Source: Callipepla californica brunnescens | Taxonomy: Eukaryota; Chordata; Aves; Galliformes; Odontophoridae | Reading direction: 5' to 3' | Assembly: GCA_023055505.1 (NCBI GenBank) | Contig: JALIRH010000010.1 | Coordinates: 7,284,001-7,348,000, forward strand | DNA: 64,000 bases | Part shown: positions 16,001 through 27,000 of the stretch, one piece after another | Numbering within the stretch: position 1 is the first letter of the stretch | Layout: the number at the start of each line of letters is the position of its first letter | Program-made: the position numbers and the translations under genes | Notes under the pieces: model-generated | The model's input: the letters and a program-made list of their open reading frames with translations, nothing else | Database searches by the model: none | What the model was told of the DNA's origin: nothing

Positions 16001-17362
16001 TTGATTTCTTTGTCAAGCTCAATAGCACCTAGCAACATTTTAAATTAATTTCCTTGTGTATACAGCCATTCCACAAATTTAAGTGATCAAAACATAAATG
16101 AGCAATAAACAATGAATCTGATTGATTTTGTATGATTTCTTCTCATTTTCTGCTTATACAAATGACCACAATGCTTTTCAGACTATTAGCTATCATAGTC
16201 CATTCTGCACAGGGTTTTGTGAAACCCAAGAGAAAAGCATTTATATTATGAATAGAGCTTGCTCTACACAGGATTATTTGTCAACTGAACAGTTAACGCA
16301 TTAAATAATGGAAATAGTGGCACTTAATTAGGGAATTGAGTATGCCTTTTTCACAGTGATGACAATTCAATAAAAGTTGAAGCTGAACAACTTACTTGAG
16401 TAAACCAAGGAGTAACTCAGATAAAGACACGCACAGCTTGGCTGTAAATCACCAGAACATTTGTACATAAATACTATAAATTACATTGAATGAATGAGCT
16501 CACAGTAAAGTCAGTAAGTCTTGAAATTATTAGAGTGTTTGTGATAATAACGTACCCATTTCTGTTGTGTGATTTGAGTCAATAGAATGACCTATAACAC
16601 TAAGAAATATAGCTAGAAGACAATATTTTCTTTGTTTTCTTAACAGTACAACAATGTATATATGCTATATCATGTATATCCCATGCTACCTCACAATGGA
16701 GGTGCTTAAGCTAAACAGAGTATTGTATTAAATGTGCAAAAAGTGGATTTTGGAATATCCTACCATAAATTGTTAAGCCATTGTGAGACAATGTTTTTTT
16801 CTGAGTAGTCACTTATTAGTATGCCATTTACTACTAATGCATACTACTACTGCTTCAATATATGTTGTTTATAAAAATTAAAAAAAAAAAAAAAAAAAAA
16901 AAGGTCAGGTCAGAAGGAAAGAACAGGGAGCTGCTGATGTGACAGCATTCCTGACAGAAATTTGCTTCTAATTTATTTATTTTTTTCTCTAGTAAATGAA
17001 AAAGTAAAACTCATACCACTACCCTACATTTGCAGTAAAAAAATGTTACGGAAACAGATACAATGCTTGTCATCAGCAGAACTTAGAGCAGCCGGCATAA
17101 GAACCTTGCACAAAGGAAACTGAGGACACAGCTACTCTCAGCTCACCTTACAGTTTTGAATATAGAATAAAACCTAAAGACTAGATCAAAATTGACATTT
17201 TTTGAATGTCTGCCCAAGATGCTGTCAGCTCCATCCATTACATGGGATCTCAATTTGTTCAAGTTTAGATCAGCACTGACAATGTCTCTTTCTGGTGTAA
17301 TTGATTCAGTGATACATAAGACGATTACAATTTTCTTTGTTGCCTTATCTCTGTTTTGACAG
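13020..17362 (+). other. GCG: GCG intron 1
   Basis: About 4.3 kb separating the untranslated exon from the signal-peptide exon. It contains A runs at 15360-15377 and 16880-16902 and a T run near 13941-13960. A possible alternative 5' exon with a 30-codon frame starts at 13219 (see findings). No transposon body is recognisable. Confidence 0.8.
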
Positions 17363-17365
17363 GGA

Positions 17366-17463
17366 ATGAAGATGAAAAGTATTTATTTTGTTGCTGGACT
17401 CCTTTTAATGATAGTTCAAGGCAGCTGGCAAAATCCTCTTCAGGATACAGAGGAGAAATCAAG
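17366..17463 (+). CDS. GCG: GCG exon 2: signal peptide and start of spacer
   Basis: The exon begins at 17363 after TTGACAG, and the ATG is at 17366. There is a second in-frame ATG two codons on; the first is chosen because the chicken precursor I recall begins Met-Lys-Met-Lys. The hydrophobic core [11 protein letters not shown] is a typical signal peptide. The exon ends in a split AG|A codon at a GTAAAT donor. Confidence 0.96.
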
Positions 17464-20400
17464 GTAAATTCTTTAGATTAACCTTCTAGAAACCATTAGA
17501 CTGAGCTTTGCTTTCTTACTGTTCTAAGCAAAACACATGATTTATAGAAAGTACTTAATCTACCATTGGAACTGATCAAAGCTTTTAATATTGTAAAGTG
17601 TGGCACAGTAGTTTTTGATATTTTAAATAATACAAGACTTAGTTACCCAAGAAATCTTGTAAATGAGCAGTATCCAAGCTACAATATTGTTTCATCTTAC
17701 TAGCCAGCTAACAATCAAATATATACTACTTTTTTTATTTATGAATATCTTTAAAAGAAATGTCAGTACAACTGTAGAATGTACTGTAGCCATTGCCAGT
17801 CAACAACTTCTAAACTTTTCTCAGATCATTCAAAGCTTCTCAGACTGAACCATTAGATGAATCTAGGCAGCTGAATGAAGTAAAGCGTCATTCACAAGGC
17901 ACATTTACCAGTGACTACAGCAAGTACTTGGACAGCAGACGAGCTCAGGATTTTGTGCAATGGTTAATGAGCACTAAAAGAAATGGGTAAGCCTTTTTGG
18001 TCACATTGCTTTCTCCATACTGATAAAACCGCCAAAAATCTAGAATCTGAATGAATTCAGTTTCTTTATTTCAGCTTCCCATCACAGACTATACCTAATC
18101 CTCAAATTACTGATGTATTTAGGGAAAATTCATATATAACTTTAATATATTATTAGAAATGGGGAACATGTACAAAATCAGTCAATATTCATTTGATAAA
18201 TTAGGTGTGGTGACATTGTATTATCTAATATGCTATCTGAAATGAGGCTGTATCTCAGCTTCTTTGGGATGAATAGCTCATTCACTGAAACAAATTTCAA
18301 TCTGAATAAGGTGCGTAAGTATAGGGTAAAGATGTAGCTTCTGGGACTTAATAAAACTTTCTATCTGTGGTTATCTAATCCTGAAGTTTCATTTGTGAAA
18401 AGAGAGCTGAGATTTAAGCTTGATTGACCAAGGCCTGAGTTGGCATGGTTTTTTGAAGGTACAGTTTGCTTAAAGAAAGGCTAACAAGATAAGAGCATGG
18501 ATAATGAAATAGCAAGTGATTCTATGGCCTACATTCTGGATAAGATCTGCCCACAGGATCAAAAATCTGTTATATTCATCTTTTAAATTGCAGTGGAAAT
18601 CTTTAAAGTAATCATTTCTAGTTTTAGTATTAATTTAAATACATATGTCTTAAAATATTTATAATGTTCCTCCATCACTTGTGTTCGTTTATGATAATAT
18701 ATAGATAAAAAAACAATAGAATTTTATCAGCTCATTCATGCTCTGCAATGTACTGCTAATAATGCTCTAATGTTTGTGAAATTCCACTACAGCCAACAAG
18801 GACAGGAGGACAAAGAGAATGAGAAATTCCCAGACCAGCTCTCAAGGTATTTTATTTGACACAAACTTATTACTCAAAAAACAAGTTGAGTTAATTTTCT
18901 GTTAAACAAGAAATAAATCAACCATTATTTAAAGTGTTAACATAATCAGAGAAATACTTATCAAAAGAAATTATCCTTCACCTGTTTGTTTTGTTTGTTT
19001 GTTTGTTGTTGTTTTTTAATGAAGAAAGAGAAAAAATCTGTTTCTCATGTCTGCACATGTGTGCTTTAGCTATGTGCAATGTCTTCAAGAAATGCAATAG
19101 CATGAGAAGAATACGTTTCTGAAAAGGACAGTAGAGAATGAGATTTAGAAAAAAGAATGGGTACAGAAAAAGATAGAGTGAAATCATTGTGTTAAGGGAA
19201 AGAAAACCAATTAGAACACTAATGAAAGGAAAATGGTCAGGCACCAAGTTGTGGAGGGCTGATAAAACACAATAAAATATTCAACCCTGAGAATTCAGTC
19301 CCATTTTGTACTAATCAATCATTACAGGAAAAAAAAAAAAAAAAGAAGCATTTAAGCTGAAAGCTTAATTTTTCTTTCCTATGATTCTGAGAGAGAGGTC
19401 GAGAGGTTGGAACTTTGAAAAAAACAACAGCCACAGCAACCAATCTCTGTTTGCCAAACAGATTGGAATACATAGGGTTTTGTTTTTTTTGTTTGTTTGT
19501 TTTGTTTTTTTTGCGAGAAAATCCAGAGATGGCATTTTGGATTACAAAAAACCTTCCTTTCTAAATGCTGTCAATATAATACTAAATCTTTCAGCTTCAA
19601 TGAAACAGCATATCTCAACAAAACTAACATTTTATCAGAAATCTATCAAACTCTAGATAAGATGCAGATGGGAGGAATGGTGAAATCCCAGGAAGACCAA
19701 AAAATAATAGGAAACACTAACAGTTCTAAAAATTTGTCGGAAATCAACAAACTATGAAATAGGAATTCAAGCAAAATTTTCATAGGAAAATATTCAAATA
19801 TTCCTAAGCATGTCTACTTCTCAGTGCAGCTTGTCTTCCTAAGGGTCTGTGTGAAGCAGGGTTAGGGTTGGGAAGCTATTGTCTTTTCTATTAAGCTAGA
19901 GATCATCAAGTTTGAACTTGTTCCAAGATAATTACTTACTTAGTTGAAAACAATTAATATTCACAAAACAATTCAAAATGCAGCAGTGTAATATCAAAAA
20001 GAGTTAAGTCTGAGGAGTTTGCCTGAGAAATAATGAAGACGATCACAGGAGTAGCTTAATGGGATTTTTAGTAAGTGCATTTAGAGGTAACAAAAAGTAT
20101 GTTCGTAGAATAAGTAAAGTTTGCTGTGCAGAGCTAATTCACCTAGCAGAAGATCATTCCAATGCAGTTATAAATGCTTTCAGTACCTTATTTGTTTAGA
20201 ACTAGTTCAGTTAACACAAAACTGTACTGCATAGCATATACGTTGCTTTCAGAACTGAAAGATGAAAACATCAAGTAATTTGAGAAGCAAAGAAAAACTC
20301 CCTCTGATACAGAATATTTAGTGGGAAATGTAAATTATTAAATGCTAAAAACGTGATAAATGATGCAGTCTTATCCTAGAGTATTGCTCCTCTTTCAGCA

Positions 20401-23400
20401 ATGCAATTTCCAAGCGTCATTCTGAATTTGAGAGACATGCTGAAGGCACCTACACCAGTGATATCACCTCTTATTTGGAAGGTCAAGCTGCCAAAGAATT
20501 CATTGCTTGGTTAGTGAATGGACGAGGAAGAAGAGAGTAAGAATCCATCCATTCCTATTATTAAATTTTGCTTTGCTTTCAAGGTTAGAAATCAAGTCTG
20601 ATGAAATCTTGATGTATTTTTGATCATTCCTGCTGTATTTCATGTTTTCTTTTTGTAATAGAAGATATTGTGTGGCTGTTATATGACCATCTTCAGTTAT
20701 TAAGTTCAAACATAGATTTAAACAAATCTGTGCAGTATACTGTTACACTAAGGAAGGTCAATTATATTTAAGGTCAATATATCTAAAACTAAACAAGAAT
20801 TTCCTCTGATTATCACCTTTTCCTTATCACATAACATTGCTTACAGTCTCCTTAACTTTCACAGAGTTTAGTCATGTTAGTGAAATCTTACACTACTTTC
20901 TCTTTTTCTCTACCTTTGTAGTCAATCATTCTCTCTGCAGTATTTCCAAGATGAAATTTTTACCAATGTCATGGCCACCACAGCAGTATTCCATGCTCTG
21001 GTGATCATTCCTAGCAGTTACTGATGTCTTCTTTTGCTCTTCCTATGATTCACCAGGTCTCCACAAATTGTAGCATCAAAAATAACCATAATTTTCTACA
21101 ACTCTCACTTATTTTCCTTTTTAAGGCACCTCTACTTCTTTAGATATAGTTCACAGTTTCCAAGACTCAGCTCCATATTTTTGATTCACATACTTTTCCA
21201 TTATCTTGCTCTCCATATATTCACTGCAGATTTCTCAAACCTATTCACTTCATCTTCTTATTCATGAGTTTGTATCTTGTTCATGATAGGCTTACTCTTG
21301 GAACAGCGTTAATTTCAGGCACTTTCTGTCTTATCACCTTTCTGTGTGGTTAGGAGCTACATCACACACATGCCACTCACTACCTTTTAATTGTTCTGTA
21401 CTTATTTGTGCCTTTAGACTGTAAGCTCTTCGGGGCAGAGATTTCATTTCATCTTATTATTATATGTTTTGCTAGCCATAAAATGCTGTGTAAGTCTCTC
21501 ATACTATATAAAAATAATAAATAACAATAACAATAAAATATAATCTGTAAGACAAGATTGTGTGTTGTAGTCAAGGAAGACGAACTAGGTAAAAGTAATT
21601 TTTGAAAATAATGATGAAAAAAACAGTGCTAAGTAAATGAGATCAAGTCATACAGATAAGGGAAAGGCTGGTGCCAGTTCCAGGTGATGTTCAGATCTGC
21701 AGCTTTTTTTTCTGTCATCTTTTAATTTCGTGAGCAGTGATTGGTTATTTTAGTATTTATAAGAAAGAGAGATTACAACTGACCTCTGATAAACAGAGCT
21801 TAGAAACCTAGAGAAACAATTATATACAGAGCATCCTCCTACTTCCTAATATTTAGTACTATTTGCAGTCATACTTGTATGTAGCTTTCCCTAAAATTAG
21901 TGCATAAAAACAAGTCTGCCTGTCACTGATCCCAGAATATAGTGTGCTTCAATCAGCAAACCTCATTGGAACCTAGAAAAATCTCCCCTTTTTTGATGGT
22001 TTGAAACAAGCTTTCTAAATAAAGTCCTTGGTAAAATGGCATTTTTACCAGTGGTCAGAAATGGATACATCAAGATTAAGGATAGAATTCCAAATACAAT
22101 ATTCTATTGTGCAACAAAAAAGCACATAAATTTAATAGATATTTCAATTCAGTTATTTTATTCCACCCAAAAAACTGCTGCTTTTACTGTTAAAATACTT
22201 TTACAATATAATGGTAAATATAAAACTAGAACATTACGAGTCAAATGGAAAAAAGTGTATGAAAATTTGACTGTAATGTTTTAGTAGTGATATTTATTTA
22301 AAAAAAAATGGTTCTCAGTAAATCCACTGTGAGTTTTATTCATGCCTACCTTACCTGTCATAGATGTTGTAGTTCTACTTATGTTTTTGCATCTATGGCT
22401 TAAAAATAACATCCATGACAGAGCAAGAAAGAGGAATCTAGACTTACCTAAAATAAGAGTCTCTTCTGGTGAAGGGAAAATTCGATGCTTTCTTCTGTTG
22501 TCAAAATAATGCTTCATTAAGATATTCTGATATACTTCATGCTATGCAGACCCATAACAACTGGCTCAACCTTTACCCCTTTAAAATCACAGGAAAATTA
22601 CAGTGGTTAAGAATCTATAATAAGGCCCTTTTATCAGTTTGTTTATTTTGACTTACAAATTGTTTTATAATTTCTTCCCCTTGAAGTTTCCCAGAAAAAG
22701 CTCTAATGGCTGAAGAAATGGGCCGAAGACATGCAGATGGCACTTTCACAAGTGATATCAACAAAATCCTGGATGATATGGCTGCCAAAGAGTTCCTCAA
22801 ATGGCTGATTAACACAAAAGTTACCCAAAGGTGCCTGAATTTTGTTAATATCTTAATATATTGGTTTTAAAATGTGTTTGTCACACATAGGGAAAGTATA
22901 GCTCATTATTCTCTTAAATATGGAAATACATGTAACAGTGTTTCAAACTTTCTGTTGCAGACAGTGCTGAGCAAGAATATGACACTATAAAAGAAGTAAT
23001 TCTAAACAGCTACTTAAGAACCGTGCTTTAATTTCTTTGTATATAGGCAAATGCTGTTAGGAAAAGAACATTTTCTATCCAACTCTAAAAACAGGTTAAT
23101 ATTTGAGGATTATCTGTTAACACTAACAAGGTGTTCCAAAACCAGTACAGTGTCCACTAAAGGGCATGTGTGAAGGCCAGATGTTCAAAAATGTTGGGTG
23201 TTCGTTGCAAAAGTTTATTAACTTCACCTTTTGATTCCTAAAGGACCTAGTTAATCTAGGAAATATGAAACAGCAAAAATTCTGAATTTCTATTTTAAAT
23301 GTGGTTTTGAATAACAATTTCAATTTTTTGTGTTTGTTTGTGGTTAAGCATTGAAAAAATTTAAGAAACTTATCCATTTGTAACTATTAAAAACCTTTTC

Positions 23401-23605
23401 CATTAGGAATAGTTTTCAGTCTTTTATTAGAAAGAAGCATTAAGAAGTTTGTGGAACTAGTATCTGCTAATTCTTATCAAGAAAAAAATATATTCCACGC
23501 ATACGTGACGAATCTTGTGAGATTTATTTTATGACCTAATTGCTGCTTTTTTTTTTTTTTTTTTTTTTTAATTTTCTCAGAGACCTTTCAGGAGAATACC
23601 AGTAA
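17366..23605 (+). CDS. GCG: GCG, proglucagon precursor (glucagon, GLP-1, GLP-2)
   Basis: Secreted prohormone of pancreatic alpha cells and intestinal L cells, cut by prohormone convertases at basic sites. Coding exons: 17366-17463, 17825-17986, 18793-18846, 20399-20536, 22687-22830, 23581-23605. The sum is 621 nt: 206 residues plus TAA, the length I recall for chicken. The ATG at 17366 opens a hydrophobic signal peptide ([19 protein letters not shown]). Then follow a spacer, Lys-Arg, glucagon, Lys-Arg, a long first intervening peptide, Lys-Arg, a GLP-1 extension ending in a single Arg, GLP-1, Arg-Arg, a second spacer, Arg-Arg, and GLP-2 with a short Arg-Asp-Leu-Ser-Gly-Glu-Tyr-Gln tail. Compared with the mammalian gene there is one additional exon of 54 bp. 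If the GLP-1 exon donor is read through, translation stops at once after 151 residues, giving a form without GLP-2; such a form is described in chicken pancreas. Neighbours FAP and DPP4 are proteases of one family, and DPP4 inactivates GLP-1. Confidence 0.98.
17825..17986 (+). CDS. GCG: GCG exon 3: glucagon exon
   Basis: 162 bp, acceptor TTCTCAG, donor GTAAGC. It encodes the end of the N-terminal spacer, Lys-Arg (17883-17888), all of glucagon and the following Lys-Arg-Asn. The ending is phase 2. Confidence 0.97.
17889..17975 (+). other. GCG: mature glucagon (29 residues)
   Basis: The 29-codon segment starts [20 protein letters not shown] and ends Trp-Leu-Met-Ser-Thr. Ser at position 28, where mammals have Asn, is the avian form. 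It is flanked on both sides by Lys-Arg. Confidence 0.97.
18793..18846 (+). CDS. GCG: GCG exon 4: 54-bp exon extending intervening peptide 1
   Basis: Acceptor CTACAG, donor GTATTT. It adds 18 codons ([18 protein letters not shown]), rich in Gln, Glu, Asp and Lys, between glucagon and GLP-1. Because 54 is divisible by three, skipping it would keep the frame and restore a shorter, mammal-like intervening peptide. The mammalian gene has no equivalent exon. Confidence 0.95.
18847..20398 (+). other. GCG: GCG intron 4
   Basis: About 1.55 kb. It contains TTTG/TTG-type runs near 18985-19018 and again near 19479-19512, an A run near 19328-19344, and an open frame of about 90 codons at 19381-19656 that looks like chance. 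No transposon is recognisable. Confidence 0.7.
20399..20536 (+). CDS. GCG: GCG exon 5: GLP-1 exon
   Basis: 138 bp, acceptor CTTTCAG, donor GTAAGA. It encodes Asn-Ala-Ile-Ser-Lys-Arg, the six-residue GLP-1 extension HSEFER, GLP-1 and Arg-Arg. The final split codon becomes Asp after splicing; unspliced it becomes GAG followed directly by TAA. Confidence 0.97.
20436..20528 (+). other. GCG: mature GLP-1 (31 residues)
   Basis: Starts [20 protein letters not shown] and ends Val-Asn-Gly-Arg-Gly before Arg-Arg. The N-terminal His-Ala is the dipeptide DPP4 removes. Gly-Arg at the end allows amidation of a 30-residue form. Confidence 0.96.
20537..20540 (+). other. GCG: read-through stop for the 151-residue proglucagon form
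   Basis: If the donor at 20537 is not used, the codon split at the exon edge becomes GAG (Glu) and is followed by TAA at 20538-20540. The 453 coding nt then give 151 residues ending Arg-Arg-Glu, without GLP-2. I recall that chicken pancreatic proglucagon cDNA predicts a precursor of this length. Confidence 0.75.
20870..21545 (+). mobile_element. old LINE2-like 3' end (candidate)
   Basis: The core 'agactgtaagctcttcggg' near 21417, with 'cagagatttcat' after it, resembles the 3' region shared by LINE2 and related old retroposons. A short-unit A-rich tail (ATAATAAATAACAATAAC near 21513) follows. The upstream part, with 'tgattcaccaggtctcc' near 21047, is weaker. The copy is highly diverged, so it would be old. 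The 5' limit is a guess. Confidence 0.4.
21532..21537 (+). promoter_or_regulatory. GCG: possible intronic poly(A) signal for short GCG transcript
   Basis: AATAAA in the A-rich tail of the LINE2-like sequence, about 1 kb after the read-through stop at 20538. It could end the mRNA that lacks GLP-2. Other AATAAA-like hexamers lie just upstream (near 21518). Confidence 0.35.
22687..22830 (+). CDS. GCG: GCG exon 6: GLP-2 exon
   Basis: 144 bp, acceptor CCTTGAAG, donor GTGCCT (non-optimal beyond GT). It encodes the intervening peptide 2 ([13 protein letters not shown]), Arg-Arg and the whole of GLP-2. The weak donor fits an exon included only in some tissues, but that is inference. Confidence 0.96.
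22730..22828 (+). other. GCG: mature GLP-2 (33 residues)
   Basis: Begins [20 protein letters not shown] and ends Asn-Thr-Lys-Val-Thr-Gln. The N-terminal His-Ala makes it a potential DPP4 substrate. Arg-Arg precedes it. Confidence 0.95.
22831..23580 (+). other. GCG: GCG intron 6
   Basis: 750 bp. It ends in a T run of about 23 at 23547-23569, which serves as the polypyrimidine tract for the last exon. Nothing else is recognisable. Confidence 0.85.
23581..23605 (+). CDS. GCG: GCG exon 7: C-terminal codons and stop
   Basis: After TTTCTCAG the exon completes an Arg codon and encodes Asp-Leu-Ser-Gly-Glu-Tyr-Gln, then TAA at 23603-23605. The 3'UTR follows. Confidence 0.95.
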
Positions 23606-24065
23606 GAATGAGGGATAAAAATGGAATAAATGAAGATCTTCACTGTCTCAATTGCCAGCTATGAAGAGATTCTGAAATCTATATTGTCATTTACATTGGG
23701 TGTAACAAAGCTATGTCACCTTGCATGCCAGGAAATAATCTTAGTGTCATTTAATGTTGCCAAAGGAGTATGTATGGAATATCTATTGTCTAATGGATGG
23801 TTATCAAAACAGCTTTAAGATTATGAAAGTTCTAGTTCTTTATATTTTCCACTTATTTGGACTGAGATAACTCCATTTATATTATGAAATTATTTTTCTA
23901 AAAATTGACTTATGCACACAAATGATTCAATCACCAGTTATTGTCTAGAGGCTGGCAGCTGAAAATGTCTGAAAAGTGAATATTCCTGTTGAAACCTTTG
24001 TTATAAAAAGGCTAAGCTTTAAGGATATAAAATAATAGCCTTAAATAAAAATTTTCAAGCTTCTT
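23606..24065 (+). other. GCG: GCG 3' untranslated region with poly(A) signal at 24044-24049
   Basis: AATAAA at 24044-24049 lies about 440 bp after the stop and is followed by a T-rich stretch (TTTTCAAGCTTCTTTTCTGTTG split over 24051-24072). An earlier AATAAA near 23623 is too close to the stop to be the main site. Confidence 0.65.
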
Positions 24066-24069
24066 TTCT

Positions 24070-27000
24070 GTTGACTTTTCATCTGTGTATCCCTTTTGTC
24101 TATTTCTACTTCATTTTATTTTATTCTAATGTTATTGTCACTGAGATCTTGGAAGTGGCTTGTTCAGAATGATAAAACAAGATCGGCGTTTTGCCAATTA
24201 TTCTCTATTATGATTTTATGAAAAGAGCCGTATGAACTTTGAATTATAATTAGTTGAAAAAGAATAATCTAAGGTGAAGCTGGAGATGGAAGCAATACTA
24301 AACAGTATTCACTAGCATAAACTGCTGTTTCTCAGAAAAGCAGGAGTACAGATTTGAAAAGTATTAGCTGAAATTTGCTTCATTAATAGTCAAAACTGTA
24401 CCACCTAATGTCTTCAAGGTTTACGAGGCTGCTGAGTAAAGCCAACTCAAATCACCCTGAGATCATTCTAATAATCTGTGTTATATTGTTTTCTTTCTTC
24501 TTCCTTGGAAAAGCAGTGTGTCCATCATCTCTTGCAGTTAACTCCATTATACTGTAACTTGTAAGAACAACTGTGATTTTAGTAACTTACGCCTTCTTCG
24601 TTATGTTCACAGAACACTTTGCCTGCAGATCTCAGTGTTTCTAGCATTTCTTCTCAGTTGGCTAGGATATGTTTTTGTATGTATAGCTGTAACTGCAATT
24701 CTCAAACAAGTCAAATAGCCTTAGGTGCTTTATGCATCTCTTCTTATAAGTCCTCAACCCCCTTCTTTTGCCATAATAGCAGTAAGCCAGGTATACAAAC
24801 TAAAATGTCCTAATGGGGGAAGTGGTTTAAGAGAAAACCAAGGGGCTTAGCAAGTGTCTAGCAGAACTTGATGTGACACAGAATAGGTGTTGAATCAGAA
24901 CTGGAACCTATGATTTTGCAAGGAATTTGTGTCTCCCTTGTTTTTTAAAGACATTACAGCTTTCACGAGTGGTCTGAAATTCCTGGATAGATTGTCCTCC
25001 AAATATGTTACACGAGGAAATATTCTGTAATTTCAGATCAGAAATGATCATACCCAAATTGGATCTTAAACAGATTTTTGACAGCAACATTAATCCAACC
25101 TAAAATAGCTAAAACTAAGTAGAATCTTGCTGTATTAGAGATTCAGTTATACACAGTTGGATCCATATGGTCTAGACTGAAATGGTACAAAAATTTAAAT
25201 CTTCTATTTCTATAAACTGAGCATATGTCTTTAATATGTTTTACTCTGTTCTGCCCAAGACGTTTAGTGCTCTGATGGACAAGGTTCCAGAGTTACAAGC
25301 ACATTTATTTGTGGCGTCTGTCACCGGTGTATTTGAACACCTCCTTATGATGTCTTTGTCAGCAGAAATATTTACAGTAAGAGCTACTGCAGAAATATTT
25401 ACACTCTAATTTTCTAAGTCCCAATCTAGAGCATGAATCAGAAGTCAGATGAAGTTGAGCACATTCCAGCAGTTCCAAACACAAGCTTAGCAACAAGACT
25501 AGGACTCACTTTTCTCCTGAAGTATAGAACAAGTCCATTTGGGAGTGAGGTATGTGCTGAATATTTCTTGTACATGCTAGATGTAATCAAGTGAAATTTA
25601 TAAGCCTATACAAGTAGCAGTCACTTCCTCAGTCTGTACTAAACAGGAGCTATCCATGCCTTCAGACTCAGAGGGGGCAGAATAGCTGTAGCAGTCAAGC
25701 CTGCAGAGAATTGCTTTTTATATTTTTGTATTAATTTTGTGCTCTATGGTAAGGGAGCACATTCTAGGCATTACATGCTATCCATGTTTCATTTGTATAA
25801 AAATACAGCAATTTTAGAGTGATGTTGAAATTTCTTTTAAATAGTAGATGTTCTCTGAAGAAATAATAGATGTTCTTTGAAGTCTTCAGGCAATGAAATA
25901 ACAACTGTCGCTATTTTGGTTGCATTCTCTGTGGTGCTACTGCTTGTATGAGAGCGCTTCAGTTTGCTGTCTGCAAATAATCGAAGGGAAGTATAGATGC
26001 CAAAGGGGATCTTGCTCAGGAGATGTATCAGAATTACCTGTAGGACTACACCCTCATCTGCTCTCAATAACATTAGTTTTCCTTTTCATCCTCTTCATTC
26101 AAGGACCAAAACTGCATACAGCTAACTAAAATCAAATGTCCTGAGGCATGCGAGGGGTCTTCACTGGTAAGCTATAAAAGCACCATTGCCTCCCTCTACC
26201 TTATATAAGTTTTAAGTCTACTTAAAGAGTTAGGCTATGAGTTCCACTTTATGTGAAATATATTGTAAATGTATCATAAATGTAGCTTACAACGCAAAAA
26301 AAGAATTTTTTTTTTTGTTTTTATTCACTTCATACTAACTTCTACACTCCACTATAAAACTTAATCTTCTACCTTCTTGAAGTTGTACGAAAACAGTACC
26401 AATGATGTTTTGGTACTCTATTCTTTTCACTCTGCTGTGTAAGTGTGGATTCTAAAGTTGCAGATTTTAATCCTTTGTGTGTGTGCTTGGGGTCCTGGGT
26501 GTCTCTGCACATGTGCTGCCCAGAACTTCCAAGGGGCCTTATATTAAAAAGTGTTCCCAATATCTCCTTCTTCATTAACTGCATTTTAGATATGAAATGT
26601 ACAGCATCCTTCTTATTCCATTCTATTTGCTGAGTATCGGGAAATATAAAGACGCTCAAGAAAAATAAGAGAACAAATTGGAATTCAATATCATATTTTG
26701 ATTTTATTTTTTAAATCTTTTTTTCCTCTGAATATAATAGAAATAAAAATAAAATTGAGATACACTAGCAATTTAGCTGTGCTCTGGGGACATGTGGCAA
26801 GAATCTTCAGTTGCCAGGAAATTCATTTTTTATTTTATATTGATATATATATAAATTTGAAAGAACTGAATGACAGGTGCTAATAGCCACATTGAAATGG
26901 CTGCCCTAGTGAGGTAATCACAGAAAAGAAGTTTCTTGGATTTACTTCTCATTTGCTTTTCTGATTTACAGTTACATCTCTCTTTAAAATCCTCTCAAAC

